Part shown: piece after piece, positions 1-8,482 of the stretch
Position numbering within the stretch: position 1 is the stretch's first letter
How the letters are laid out: each line of letters begins with the position of its first letter
Source: Pseudomonas sp. RIT288
GTDB taxonomy: Bacteria; Pseudomonadota; Gammaproteobacteria; Pseudomonadales; Pseudomonadaceae
Length of the DNA stretch: 64,000 bases
Direction: 5' to 3'
NCBI RefSeq assembly: GCF_000631985.1
Contig: NZ_JFYN01000013.1
Location: forward strand, 1-64,000
The notes under the pieces: model-generated
What the model was told of the DNA's origin: nothing
The model's input: the letters and a program-made list of their open reading frames with translations, nothing else
Databases searched by the model: none
Program-made: the position numbers and the translations under genes

Positions 1-64
1 TTTCGAAGATTTCTTCAACAACTTCAACCACTTGCGCTTCCGATCTCTCGTTAGCGGGAGGCGA

Positions 65-92
65 ATTCTACAGCGTTACACGCTGCTGTCAA
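65..92 (-). promoter_or_regulatory. rRNA operon promoter (inner of two)
   Basis: On the minus strand there is TTGACA (87-92), a 16-bp spacer and TAGAAT (65-70), followed by a GC-rich discriminator (TCGCCTCCCGC). This matches what I know of the region upstream of Pseudomonas 16S rRNA genes, where the same promoter is followed by sequence corresponding to positions 1-50 here. The rRNA genes themselves would lie left of the window. The consensus elements are seen directly; the rRNA assignment is from memory of the conserved leader. Confidence 0.85.
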
Positions 93-267
93 CACCTCTT
101 TTTCTCCGCTTTCGACCGAGACGATCGAACCGTCAAAAGAGCCAAACATCACCGCTCTTTCAACTCCTTCCAGACTTCGATGAACTGAAGCAGGCCGCTG
201 TCGAAAACCGTATAACTCATTGAATCTCAATGATTTTTCCGTTTCGACTGCGCCGGAAGTGGGGCGA

Positions 268-295
268 ATTATAGACTTCTAAAATTCGCCGTCAA
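268..295 (-). promoter_or_regulatory. Second, upstream rRNA operon promoter
   Basis: Minus-strand TTGACG (290-295), 16-bp spacer, perfect TATAAT (268-273) and a discriminator beginning TCGCCCC. It lies about 200 bp upstream of the promoter at 65-92 and has the same spacing and the same GC-rich start region, the hallmark of stringently controlled stable-RNA promoters. It fires away from the gene at 444. A short perfect inverted repeat (TCATTGA-ATC-TCAATGA, 217-233) lies between the two promoters. Confidence 0.75.
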
Positions 296-443
296 CCGTT
301 AATTTCAGCTTTCTATCAATGCACCGGAAAAAGCCTGCTTATATATAGACGCAATGTCAGCGGATGCGCAGCATACTGTCCATCACCTGAAACAATTTCC
401 GATGATGCCTCACAATGGCAACCCAACGTTCTGGATCTCCCCC

Positions 444-896
444 ATGCCAGATTCCCGAATACGCCCTACCCCGGCGCCCCTGCTCAATCCAGGCGAGACC
501 GTGGTGCTGTTCGACGGTGTCTGCAAGCTATGCAACGGCTGGGCCCGTTTTCTGATGCGCCACGACAACAAGCAGCGGGTGTGCCTGACCGCAGTGCAAT
601 CACCAGAAGGTCAGGCATTGCTGGCATGGGCCGGTCTGCCGGTGGATCAGTTCGACACTATGGCGGTGATCCGCGACCAGCATTACTGGGTGCGCTCGGA
701 TGCGTTCTTCGAAGTCATTGCACAACTGCCCGCTCGTTGGTCGCCGGTCAGGCTTCTGCGAGTTTTCCCACGAGCACTTAGAGATTGGGCCTACGACCGC
801 GTGGCACTGAATCGCTATCGGATCTTCGGCAAGTACGACAACTGCCTGTTACCCAACCCCGATCACGAACGACGCTTTCTCAAGTCGCCGGTGTGA
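444..896 (+). CDS. DCC-family thiol-disulfide oxidoreductase-like protein (DUF393)
   Basis: About 150 aa. The N-terminal part holds the family signature DGVCKLCNGW, a CxxC pair next to the DxLYDGxC motif of DUF393 proteins, which are predicted thioredoxin-like oxidoreductases of unknown substrate. The rest (VRSDAFFEVIAQL, GKYDNCLLP) also fits the family. The start at 444 gives the usual length; an in-frame ATG at 354 would add 30 residues with no family resemblance. Neither start has a clear ribosome binding site. It is convergent with the gene ending at 905. Family assignment is secure; the cellular role is not. Confidence 0.85.
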   Translation: MPDSRIRPTPAPLLNPGETVVLFDGVCKLCNGWARFLMRHDNKQRVCLTAVQSPEGQALLAWAGLPVDQFDTMAVIRDQHYWVRSDAFFEVIAQLPARWSPVRLLRVFPRALRDWAYDRVALNRYRIFGKYDNCLLPNPDHERRFLKSPV

Positions 897-904
897 ATGC
901 TCAG

Positions 905-1396
905 CTACAACATCAACTGCAGCCACTGCCCCGGCGTCATCTTCGTCACCATCATCAGCACGATCACGAACATCCCGAGAAACCCGCAAACGCCCATCCA
1001 GAACCACTGCCGATAAACAGCCCGGTAATCAGCATCAAGCCCTGCCCCACATTGCATCGCATCCGCCGCCATCCCCTGCAAACGTTTCTGCAGCAACAGC
1101 ACCGGCAACCAAAGCGAACCCACTATAAAGAAGAGGATCAGCGACATCAGCACCCAGTCCGTGGTCAAGGGCAACCCGGAAAGCCTTGTCAGCCAATAAC
1201 CCGTCGCGATCTGGATGAATCCCGCCGGCGTAGTGATCCAGGCGTCATGGCGCACGACCATTCTCGCCACATGTGCGATCAATTGTGGATTGGCCGTGCG
1301 ACTGGCGGCGATCAGGTACAGATAGGAACCCATGCCGAAGCCGAAGAGGAAAATCGCAGCAATGACATGCACGTACTTCACGCTCAGATAAAGCAT
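905..1396 (-). CDS. DUF2269 integral membrane protein
   Basis: About 163 aa with four predicted membrane segments: an N-terminal one after LSVKYVHVIAAIFLFG, one around residues 50-70, one around 80-100, and a C-terminal one (FLGMFVIVLMMV). The H in KYVHV and the general layout match DUF2269, a family of small membrane proteins of unknown function sometimes linked to haem. The ATG lies two bases after the stop of the saccharopine-dehydrogenase-like gene, so the two are almost certainly co-translated. An in-frame TTG two codons upstream is a possible alternative start. Confidence 0.85.
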   Translation of the reverse strand: MLYLSVKYVHVIAAIFLFGFGMGSYLYLIAASRTANPQLIAHVARMVVRHDAWITTPAGFIQIATGYWLTRLSGLPLTTDWVLMSLILFFIVGSLWLPVLLLQKRLQGMAADAMQCGAGLDADYRAVYRQWFWMGVCGFLGMFVIVLMMVTKMTPGQWLQLML

Positions 1397-1398
1397 GC

Positions 1399-2514
1399 TC
1401 AACGCAGCCCGTCAGAGAAATGCACCGACAGGTCAAGATTCTGCGGATCGTTGATCGCAGCCATGTATTCGTCGACGCTGATCTCACCCACACAAGGACG
1501 GCCACCCGGTTCGGGCAGGTAACCTCGAGCGATCTTCGCGGCCAGAGCGACGGCAGCACAACTAGGGATCTCCGGCCCCTTGTCATTCAGCGCAGTCAGT
1601 TGCGACGTCATCGACAGCGGCTGGTCGTTCAAACCGACACCCTGCACGTCTATATACATCGCACTTTTGCCGTCACCGAAACGTTCGAACCATGTCCCCC
1701 AGCGATGCAACCGGGCGGCCCACACCCCGTGGTCATGCACCAACCCTTTCCTCATCGCCAGCGCAAACAGATAATTGGCCACGCCACCGAGCTTGAGGCC
1801 GGCGCCAGCCTTGAAACTCAAAGTGTGAGCACCAAACCGGCTGGCAAAGATGTCCATGTCCGGTACATCAACATTGGCCAGCGCACGAGTGCCCAGGTTC
1901 TGCAGCTTGCGCAGAGTCAGGTCTTCCCAGCCCATCACCTCATGCACTTGACCATTGCGCAACTGGCGGATCGGCTTGCCCGCATACGCCAGCACGCCCT
2001 CGATCGTCGACAACCCCGGCATTTTCGCCGACGATGAAATGCCGTGCTCGATCGAGTCGATGCGTTTGAAGTGATGGCGCTGCTCATCGATGATCGCCGA
2101 AGACAGCGTCGGCACCGAACTGCAACCGCTGAGGATGGCGACACCGCCCTCTCTCGCCCGTGCATCGAGTGTGCCGATGCCATTGACGAACGTCCGGCAG
2201 TCCGCCAGATCGCAATAGTTGGCGCCCGCCTCGATGCAGCTTTCGGCCACCGCATAGGATTGCCCCTGAAACGGGCCGCCCGTGTGGATCACCAGTTGAA
2301 TATTCATCGCGCGCAGAGCAGCGACGAACCCGGCGCCCATCGCATCACCACACCAGCTTTCGCAGGTCGCCCCCAATTCAGCGACCTTGCGCACCAACTT
2401 CTGCGGATCGCGCCCCGAGATCGCCAGTTCGATGCCCGGCATGTCGATCAGATGCCGACAAACGATACTGCCAAAGTTTCCATACCCGCCAACCACCAAC
2501 ACCCTGAGTGCCAT
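1399..2514 (-). CDS. Saccharopine dehydrogenase-like NAD(P)-binding oxidoreductase
   Basis: About 371 aa. It opens with a Rossmann fold, VLVVGGYGNFGS (GxxGxxG), followed by ISGRDPQKL for the nucleotide ribose. HTGGPFQGQ and EAGANYCDLAD are typical of the saccharopine dehydrogenase/trans-acting enoyl reductase superfamily. The start at 2514 is preceded by AGGGAAG and puts the Rossmann strand at the N-terminus; an open frame continues 53 codons upstream without similarity. It forms a two-gene unit with the DUF2269 protein. The substrate cannot be deduced; this superfamily includes amino-acid and lipid enzymes. Confidence 0.85.
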   Translation of the reverse strand: MALRVLVVGGYGNFGSIVCRHLIDMPGIELAISGRDPQKLVRKVAELGATCESWCGDAMGAGFVAALRAMNIQLVIHTGGPFQGQSYAVAESCIEAGANYCDLADCRTFVNGIGTLDARAREGGVAILSGCSSVPTLSSAIIDEQRHHFKRIDSIEHGISSSAKMPGLSTIEGVLAYAGKPIRQLRNGQVHEVMGWEDLTLRKLQNLGTRALANVDVPDMDIFASRFGAHTLSFKAGAGLKLGGVANYLFALAMRKGLVHDHGVWAARLHRWGTWFERFGDGKSAMYIDVQGVGLNDQPLSMTSQLTALNDKGPEIPSCAAVALAAKIARGYLPEPGGRPCVGEISVDEYMAAINDPQNLDLSVHFSDGLR

Positions 2515-2747
2515 CAACGCTTCCCTGAACGATTCAACAACTGCCCGTAAACGGGTTCGGCGCAGCTTCCCTGATATCACCGGGCCAGGCAAGACAGCGT
2601 CCGTAAGAGTTAGCGCCGTGTCGGCCAGATCGATTCCAGCCATCGGGATAACATGCAGCGCTGGCAGTGGCACATCAACTTGTACGATGTCTTATCACAG
2701 GGTATTAATACGTCTCCTAAAAAAAATAACACCACGGAGATCGCTAC

Positions 2748-3869
2748 ATGGACTCATCCCTGTCCGCCAAGCCTGAAAGCCTTGACCAGGCAAAAGGCAA
2801 TACCCGCCGCAGTTTCCTGAAAAAGTCTCTCGCTGTTTCCGCCACGCTCGCCACCGTCGGCAGCGCCGCACTGCCCCGACTCTCCAATGCCGCCGAACCG
2901 TTGAGTCAGCGCTACCCTGATCCACTGATTCACATCCTCGACGACAGCTTCCTTGAGCTACGTGTTTTCAACGCCAGTGTTGAAAAACTCGCCACCGGCA
3001 TGCGCTGGGCCGAAGGACCAGTGTGGGTCGGTGATGGCCGCTATTTGTTGGTCAGCGACATCCCTAATAATCGCATCATGCGCTGGGACGAAATCTCCGA
3101 CACCTTCACCGTGTACCGCGAACACTCAAACTTTTCTAACGGCATGTGCCGGGATCGCCAAGGGCGCCTGATCGTTTGCGAAGGCTCCACCACCACTCTC
3201 GAAGGCCGCCGCATCACGCGCACCGAATACAATGGCACGACCACCGTGCTGGCCGACAGTTTCGACGGCAAGCCCTTCAACTCGCCCAACGACATCGTCT
3301 GCAAAAGTGATGGCTCGATCTGGTTCACCGACCCGCCATTCCAGACCGGCAACAACTACGAAGGCCACAAAATCACCCCGACCCAACCCCACGCCGTGTA
3401 CCGCATCGACGGTGAGAGCCAAAAAGTCACGCGGGTAATCGACGACCTCAACGGCCCCAACGGCCTGTGCTTTTCTCCCGATGAAAAGACCCTGTATATC
3501 GTCGAAGGTCGCGCCAAGCCCAATCGTCTGATCTGGGCGATTGCGGTGAAGGACGACGGCACCCTGGGCGAACGCCGCAAGCACATCGAAGGCTTGGACT
3601 ATGCCGCGATTGACGGCATCAAATGCGACGAAGCCGGCAACCTGTGGTGCGGCTGGGGCGGCAATGGTGATCCCAAGGCCGACCTGGAAAAACTCGACGG
3701 CGTGCGTATTTTCAATTCGCAGGGCAAGGCCATCGGGCACATTTCACTGCCAGAGCGCTGCCCGAACTTGTGCTTCGGGGGGCGCGAAGGCAATCGACTG
3801 TTCATGGCGAGCAGTCACTCGATCTACTCGTTGTTTGTGAATACTCGCGGGACTACGTTTGCATTGTAA
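2748..3869 (+). CDS. SMP-30/gluconolactonase family protein, Tat-exported
   Basis: 373 aa. Residues 23-45 form a twin-arginine signal (NTRRSFLKKSLAVS followed by an Ala-rich hydrophobic stretch ending in SNAAEP), so the protein is exported folded to the periplasm. The remainder is a six-bladed propeller of the SMP-30/gluconolactonase/LRE type: RWAEGPVW, FNSPNDIVC, NGPNGLCFSPD and DGIKCDEAGN carry the expected metal-binding Glu, Asn and Asp. Such enzymes hydrolyse sugar lactones. GGAG lies seven bases before the ATG. It stands alone, divergent from the saccharopine-dehydrogenase-like gene. Confidence 0.9.
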   Translation: MDSSLSAKPESLDQAKGNTRRSFLKKSLAVSATLATVGSAALPRLSNAAEPLSQRYPDPLIHILDDSFLELRVFNASVEKLATGMRWAEGPVWVGDGRYLLVSDIPNNRIMRWDEISDTFTVYREHSNFSNGMCRDRQGRLIVCEGSTTTLEGRRITRTEYNGTTTVLADSFDGKPFNSPNDIVCKSDGSIWFTDPPFQTGNNYEGHKITPTQPHAVYRIDGESQKVTRVIDDLNGPNGLCFSPDEKTLYIVEGRAKPNRLIWAIAVKDDGTLGERRKHIEGLDYAAIDGIKCDEAGNLWCGWGGNGDPKADLEKLDGVRIFNSQGKAIGHISLPERCPNLCFGGREGNRLFMASSHSIYSLFVNTRGTTFAL

Positions 3870-3916
3870 AAACGACGTTGGTCTCGCGATAGTTCCGTGA
3901 GTATCGAAACAATCCC

Positions 3917-3944
3917 CTGCCGCGCATCCGAGGCTGCGCGGCAG
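3917..3944. other. GC-rich hairpin downstream of the SMP-30 gene
   Basis: A 10-bp perfect inverted repeat (CTGCCGCGCA, 3917-3926, with TGCGCGGCAG, 3935-3944) around an 8-base loop, about 50 bp after the stop. No T-tract follows, so it may stabilise the mRNA 3' end or slow RNA polymerase rather than be a classical terminator. Confidence 0.5.
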
Positions 3945-4092
3945 TCAAGCCCATTCACGGCATCCGTCTCGTTGGCTCCTGTGAGTTTGTTTGGTTGCCA
4001 CAGCAAAGAACGGCTTTTTTGGAAACGGGAACTGGGCCCCAAAGATCAGGCTCCCTATACTGGCCGTCCAGGATGGTAAATAGAGCGCAAAT

Positions 4093-4575
4093 ATGCCCGT
4101 CACATCCAAGCAAAATTCCCCAGTCATTTTGGTCCTGGCTCAACAAAGCGACTTGGACAATCTTGTAGCCATTCGAATCGAGGCCATGCGCGAAAGTCTG
4201 GAGCGTGTTGGGCGATTTGATCCGGTGCGTGCGCGTGAGCGATTTGTTAACGGTTTTGAAGCTCGCAACACACACTACATCGAGGTGTCTGGAGAAAAGG
4301 TTGGTTTTGTAGTGGTCAAGCATCAGCCCAATGAACTCTTGCTCGACCACTTGTACGTGAGACCGAGCGCGCAAGGATCAGGTATAGGCTCTGTTGTTCT
4401 CACTCAGATTTTCAAAGCGGCGGATGCGGCTGCGCTCCCTATTAAAGTTGGCGCTCTCAAAGAAAGCGCTTCGAACCGCTTTTATATCCGCCATGGCTTC
4501 CAATTGATCGAAACCAGTGAATTCGACAATTATTATGTTCGTCAGAGCGTTCCGGTGTTTGGCCCAGCTTGCTAG
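4093..4575 (+). CDS. GNAT family N-acetyltransferase
   Basis: 160 aa, one GNAT domain. Motif A, LLDHLYVRPSAQGSGIGSVVL, holds the acetyl-CoA pyrophosphate loop Q-x-x-G-x-G/S; SNRFYIRHGFQLIETSE is the motif B region typical of the fold. The acceptor is unknown. The ribosome binding site is weak. The gene stands alone, convergent with the epimerase gene that ends at 4704. Confidence 0.88.
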   Translation: MPVTSKQNSPVILVLAQQSDLDNLVAIRIEAMRESLERVGRFDPVRARERFVNGFEARNTHYIEVSGEKVGFVVVKHQPNELLLDHLYVRPSAQGSGIGSVVLTQIFKAADAAALPIKVGALKESASNRFYIRHGFQLIETSEFDNYYVRQSVPVFGPAC

Positions 4576-4703
4576 CTGGATGTGATGCACCTCAAGGTAT
4601 GTTTTACACACCTTGGGCCGAAAGCCGACTGGGTGTCCGCCAGCTATCGGTCAGAGCGCGCGGTCGTGCCAAAGAACAAAAGTTGTCGCCACCCAGGGAG
4701 AAG

Positions 4704-5783
4704 TCAGAGTGCCTGGCCCTTGGCTATGCAATACGCGTTGACGAACGTTGCCGTGTGCTGCAAAGCCTCACGTATATCCGGTTTGGCTATTCCATGCCTG
4801 TTGGCAAATTGCTCGACCGCCGCTGTGTTGAAACGAGTGGTCTGGATAAAGTCCAGGGCTTCGGGTTTTGTATTCAAAAACCACGCGACCGGAGGAATAC
4901 TCAGTAGTAACTTCAGCAATCGGAGTGAAATGTGATGCTTGGGAGACTTCAGGCCCAAAGGTTTTGCCACCTGTATCAGGAGTTCTCGCAAGTTTGGCGT
5001 TTGATCATCAAGCGCCAGCAGTTCCTGGCCCACCATCGCAGGATCAAAAGCACAAACGGCCACCAGTTCGACCAGATAATCCACGGTGACCAGTGGCAGC
5101 CAATGCTCGGCGGTACCGGGCACTGCAGTCATCTTGCCCTGCACCAGGTTGCGTATCAGCGCCACCAGCGGCTGACCGTCGAGGATATGCCCGGTGCGGC
5201 TGTGACCACAGACCGTCGCAGGGTGGACAACGGTGATCTCTCCGCGCTTGGCGGACATCACCTCCAGGGTCGCAAAATGCGCCTCCAGCTTGCTCCCCTC
5301 GTAGCCACCGACACGCCGGTAGACGGCGGGCCAGTTCGTCAACTCCGGCTGACGAGGATCAATGCCGATGCGTTGCAGATGTTCATGATTGTTCAGCATG
5401 TAGCCGCCGATCATCACTAAACGGCTTTTTTGCTCAGCCGCCAACAGCGCCACGCGCTTTGCTCCCTCCACATTCACCGCACGAGAATGCTCCACCGAAA
5501 GCCCCCATGCGAAGTGGGCGCCCAGATGGAATATGACACTGGCGCGCCTCAGCACTTCCTGATCAGCCAGACTCAGCCCGAGATTGTCCTGTTCCAGATC
5601 GCCAGCCACGGCAAATACCCGGGTTGCGCACCCGCCCAAATGATCAACTTGCTCACGCAACGCAGCCAACCGCTCCGGGCGACGCATCAACACCCGAAGG
5701 GTGTGACCTTTTGCACTCAGGTTCGCCACCAAATGTTGACCGACGAAGCCGGTTCCCCCCGTGACAAAGCACTCCACGCTCAT
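4704..5783 (-). CDS. NAD-dependent epimerase/dehydratase family protein (extended SDR)
   Basis: About 359 aa. VTGGTGFVGQHL is the extended-SDR nucleotide motif (TGGxGxxG); RRASVIFHLGAHFAWG and VNVEGAKRV follow in the normal order, and YEGSK carries the catalytic Tyr-x-x-x-Lys. The last third (HHISLRLLKLLLSIPPVAWFLN) is more hydrophobic, as in SDRs acting on lipophilic substrates. AAGGAG sits seven bases before the ATG at 5783, deciding the start over an upstream frame extension. It is transcribed divergently from a MerR regulator, whose probable operator lies in this gene's promoter (5815-5846). Confidence 0.88.
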   Translation of the reverse strand: MSVECFVTGGTGFVGQHLVANLSAKGHTLRVLMRRPERLAALREQVDHLGGCATRVFAVAGDLEQDNLGLSLADQEVLRRASVIFHLGAHFAWGLSVEHSRAVNVEGAKRVALLAAEQKSRLVMIGGYMLNNHEHLQRIGIDPRQPELTNWPAVYRRVGGYEGSKLEAHFATLEVMSAKRGEITVVHPATVCGHSRTGHILDGQPLVALIRNLVQGKMTAVPGTAEHWLPLVTVDYLVELVAVCAFDPAMVGQELLALDDQTPNLRELLIQVAKPLGLKSPKHHISLRLLKLLLSIPPVAWFLNTKPEALDFIQTTRFNTAAVEQFANRHGIAKPDIREALQHTATFVNAYCIAKGQAL

Positions 5784-5814
5784 TTCCCTACTCCTTGTTG
5801 AAGGTGAGAAATCA

Positions 5815-5846
5815 AGCGTAAAGTATCGACCCCACTCTACAGTCAA
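5815..5846 (-). promoter_or_regulatory. MerR-type promoter with 20-bp spacer
   Basis: On the minus strand TTGACT (5841-5846) and TACGCT (5815-5820) are separated by exactly 20 bp. The spacer holds an imperfect dyad, GTAAAGT (5818-5824) with ACTCTAC (5834-5840). An over-long 19-20 bp spacer with an internal dyad is the classic MerR-activated arrangement. It would drive the epimerase gene under control of the divergent MerR gene. Confidence 0.65.
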
Positions 5847-5857
5847 GCGGTGTTTTC

Positions 5858-6250
5858 ATGAAAATCGGCGAACTCGAGGCTCGCAGCGGCGCCAGCCGTC
5901 ATACGTTGCGTTACTACGAGCAAATCGGCCTGATCTCACCGCTGCGGCAAACCAACAACTATCGCGTCTATACCGAGCAAACCCTGCAGGACCTGGACTT
6001 TATCCAGCGCGCGCAAAGCATGGGATTTTCCCTGGGAGAAATAGGCGAGATTCTGGATGCGCAGCGCAACAAGCTGATCGATTGTGCTGACGGCGCGAAG
6101 CTGATTGAAAAGAAGATGGCCGAAATCAAACAGAAAATCGCCAACCTCCAAAGCATTCATCGGTATCTGGATGTAGAGCGTGCGGCCCTCGAAGCGAGTG
6201 CTGCCAGGCAACTTGAGCTTCAACAGTTGAGCGACGCTGCCAATCATTGA
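5858..6250 (+). CDS. MerR family transcriptional regulator
   Basis: 130 aa. The N-terminal winged helix-turn-helix (MKIGELEARSGASRHTLRYYE, then GLI at the wing and NNYRVY) is unmistakably MerR. Residues 75-115 form the long dimerisation coiled coil (KLIEKKMAEIKQKIANLQ). There is only one cysteine (LIDCADG), so a metal-sensing pair is absent, arguing against a CueR/CadR-type sensor. It is divergent from the epimerase gene, the probable target. The effector is unknown. Confidence 0.92.
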   Translation: MKIGELEARSGASRHTLRYYEQIGLISPLRQTNNYRVYTEQTLQDLDFIQRAQSMGFSLGEIGEILDAQRNKLIDCADGAKLIEKKMAEIKQKIANLQSIHRYLDVERAALEASAARQLELQQLSDAANH

Positions 6251-6261
6251 GCCTACGGCAA

Positions 6262-6378
6262 ATGCCGTGGGGAGACTCCTGCGCAAAGTGTGCTGCCTGC
6301 AACATCCTGCGCCACAATGGTGTGCCGCTGGGCAAGGCGGATTATGTGCAGCACATGTTTGCGTATTTAAGGAAGTAA
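6262..6378 (+). pseudogene. Short Cys-rich ORF, possible C-terminal remnant of a PP-loop/QueC-like protein
   Basis: A 38-residue frame begins MPWGDSCAKCAACNILRHNG and ends FAYLRK. The C-x2-C-x2-C motif followed by x-LR resembles the zinc site at the C-terminus of QueC-like PP-loop proteins (CGxCxxCxLR). It lies 11 bp downstream of the MerR stop, has no good ribosome binding site and is far too short for such an enzyme. Most likely a leftover of a deleted gene; it could also be a small zinc-binding protein. Confidence 0.4.
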
Positions 6379-6397
6379 TTGCAGCGAGAGCTTCGGG

Positions 6398-6832
6398 TCA
6401 ATCAGGGTTGACCCGGAGTTCTTGCAAAAGAAACGCCAATGACTCCACTGCACCGTGATGACTCTGCGTCGAACGCTGTGTATCCCATGACATGGCATCG
6501 TCCACACAGAAATCGCCAACACATTCCACGTTCAGTTCCTCATCGAGCAGGCCGAGCGGAATCCACACGTAAGGTGATCCGCGAAGCGGGTTGGGCACAG
6601 TCGAGCCGCATTGTGCGCAGAAATCATTCCTGTAACCGCTGGGTTTGACCCAACTGCTGATCGAGTCCTGCCCTGCATCCCAGCGAAAGTCCCGAGCGTT
6701 GACCAGAGTGGCGAGGTTGAACCCGACACCGGTTTGCTTACGGCACAGAGAGCAGTGGCAGCGATAGAAAAAGCGCGGTTCCACTGCGAGGGAAAAGCGT
6801 ACTGCGGCGCAAAGACACTGCCCTGTTATCAC
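6398..6832 (-). CDS. GFA/CENP-V domain protein
   Basis: About 144 aa. The GFA zinc-binding motifs appear in order: GQCLCAAVRF, RCHCSLCRKQTG and FCAQCGSTVP. The family includes glutathione-dependent formaldehyde-activating enzyme; most members have unassigned substrates. The start is a GTG at 6832, chosen because a near-perfect AAAGGAG stands six bases before it; the frame continues upstream to 6880 with no family similarity. Confidence 0.88.
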   Translation of the reverse strand: MITGQCLCAAVRFSLAVEPRFFYRCHCSLCRKQTGVGFNLATLVNARDFRWDAGQDSISSWVKPSGYRNDFCAQCGSTVPNPLRGSPYVWIPLGLLDEELNVECVGDFCVDDAMSWDTQRSTQSHHGAVESLAFLLQELRVNPD

Positions 6833-7014
6833 GGATATCTCCTTTGGACGAGCGCTTGCGCATCCATGCTGAAGTTTCAAAACCGCATTCTAGCGATCTG
6901 CGACCGTATGACCTTGGCCCGAATAAAAAAACTGCGCCCACAGTTTGCCATCGGTTGACTTGGCGGGCTCTTCTCAGAGCGCCCGCCAACGTCACGATTG
7001 AAATGCCTTGCGAC

Positions 7015-8247
7015 TCACGCCGCACGTTTTTCCACCCAGCGCCGATATTGCCGAGTGCGAAACGCCATGGCGATCTGCTGCAAAATCAGCGCGCGTAACG
7101 GTGACACACCCGGATCAGGCTTTTTCGCCTGACTGAGTTTACCCAGCTGAAACTTCACCACCGCCATGTTCGCCAGGGCGGCGATGGCCTTGTTTTTCCA
7201 GGTGATCGGCGGCAATTGCGGGGCGTTGTCCTTGCCCTGCAGCCAGTCACGCGGCAGGTACGGATCGATGGCCAACGCAGTACCGATGCCGACCATGTCC
7301 ACACCACTGTGCACGACGCTTTCGGCCACCGGACGACGGCGGATGCCGCCGGTGACCATCACCGGCATTTTGGCAACGGTCTGAAGGTCCCGGGCAAATT
7401 CGACGAAATAGGCCTCGCGAGCCAGGGTTCGACCATCGCGCGCCTCACCCTGCATGGCCGGAACTTCGTAACTGCCGCCGGACAGTTCCACCAGATCCAC
7501 CCCCAATTCGTTGAGCAGTTCGACCACCTTTTTCGCATCGTCGGCGGTGAACCCTCCGCGCTGGAAATCGGCGGAATTGAGTTTCACCGCCACCGCAAAC
7601 TGCGCGGAAACCACTGACCTGACTGCCTTGACGATCTCCACCAACAACCGCGCGCGCTTCTCCAGAGAGCCGCCCCACTCGTCCGTCCTTTGATTGGTCA
7701 GTGGCGAGAGAAACTGACTCAACAGATAGCCGTGGGCGGCGTGGATTTCCACCCCAGTGAAGCCGGCCTGTTCACCCAGGCGTGCGGTATTCGCAAAGCG
7801 CTGAATGACGTCCTCAATCACACTGGCGGTCATGGCGTGGGGCGTGGCGAAACGCTTGGACAGTTTGCCCAGCTCCAGCGGCACCGCTGACGGCGCCCAG
7901 GTTTTCTGCCCGAGGCTGGACTGCATCTGGCGCCCCGGATGATTGATCTGTAACCAGAACTGCGCACCGGTAGAGCGGCCAATCCGCGCCCAGCGCTTGA
8001 ACTTGTCGAGTTGTTGATCATCCTGCAACACCACCCCGCCCGGCCCGGTCATCGCGCGGCCGTCGACCATCACGTTGCCGGTGATGATCAGCCCGGCACC
8101 ACCGTCGGCCCATGCCTGATACAGACGCATCAGCTCTGCGGAGGGCGCCTGGTCGGCGTCCGCCATGTTTTCTTCCATGGCGGCTTTGGCGATGCGGTTC
8201 TTGATGGTCGAACCGTTGGGTAAGGTCAGGGCGTCGAACACATTCAT
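7015..8247 (-). CDS. NADH:flavin oxidoreductase, Old Yellow Enzyme family
   Basis: About 410 aa TIM-barrel ene-reductase with FMN. Landmarks in order: NRIAKAAMEENM, GLIITGNVMVDGRA, QINHPGRQ, HAAHGYLLSQFLSP with NQRTDEWGGS (substrate/FMN loop), and VMVTGGIRRRP near the phosphate-binding end. Such enzymes reduce activated C=C bonds of electrophilic enones or related compounds. The ATG at 8247 has GAGGA at the right distance. The promoter carries a MerR-type operator (8276-8306) of the same kind as at the secreted PfpI gene and the MerR gene nearby, suggesting a common electrophile or aldehyde response. Confidence 0.93.
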   Translation of the reverse strand: MNVFDALTLPNGSTIKNRIAKAAMEENMADADQAPSAELMRLYQAWADGGAGLIITGNVMVDGRAMTGPGGVVLQDDQQLDKFKRWARIGRSTGAQFWLQINHPGRQMQSSLGQKTWAPSAVPLELGKLSKRFATPHAMTASVIEDVIQRFANTARLGEQAGFTGVEIHAAHGYLLSQFLSPLTNQRTDEWGGSLEKRARLLVEIVKAVRSVVSAQFAVAVKLNSADFQRGGFTADDAKKVVELLNELGVDLVELSGGSYEVPAMQGEARDGRTLAREAYFVEFARDLQTVAKMPVMVTGGIRRRPVAESVVHSGVDMVGIGTALAIDPYLPRDWLQGKDNAPQLPPITWKNKAIAALANMAVVKFQLGKLSQAKKPDPGVSPLRALILQQIAMAFRTRQYRRWVEKRAA

Positions 8248-8275
8248 GGGGCAGTCCTCAACTGGAGATGACGCC

Positions 8276-8306
8276 ACCATAAGTTTGAAGTCAACTTTAA
8301 GGTCAA
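8276..8306 (-). promoter_or_regulatory. MerR-type promoter of the OYE gene (19-bp spacer)
   Basis: Minus strand TTGACC (8301-8306), 19-bp spacer TTAAAGTTGACTTCAAACT, and TATGGT (8276-8281). The spacer holds a dyad (TTGAAGT with ACTTTAA around CA on the plus strand). Related elements sit at 8483-8513 and 9974-9999. Confidence 0.75.
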
Positions 8307-8482
8307 TGACTTTTTTCAAGGTCATTCAATGTTGATTTCGCTGACTGATGCGTTGTTCCTGAGGAAATTGCCAAGCAGCGTTATTGCCCTGCCCAATCAA
8401 CTTCAGACGCTAGCGTTAAAGGCGGGTTGGGGGTCAAGCAATAGTCCGATGGCATTGGCACAAATTATTCGCAGCAGCGGGG

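Larger units (their letters stand above)
1..353 (-). other. rRNA operon leader/promoter region, no protein gene
   Basis: This stretch carries the two promoters described at 65-92 and 268-295 and the start of the rRNA leader. An open frame at 32-223 on the plus strand is arginine-rich with no Shine-Dalgarno sequence and runs antisense through the promoter, so it is not regarded as a gene. Confidence 0.75.

Noticed and set aside
32..223. 63-aa plus-strand frame at the left edge
   Set aside because: It runs antisense through the promoter of the rRNA leader with no ribosome binding site.
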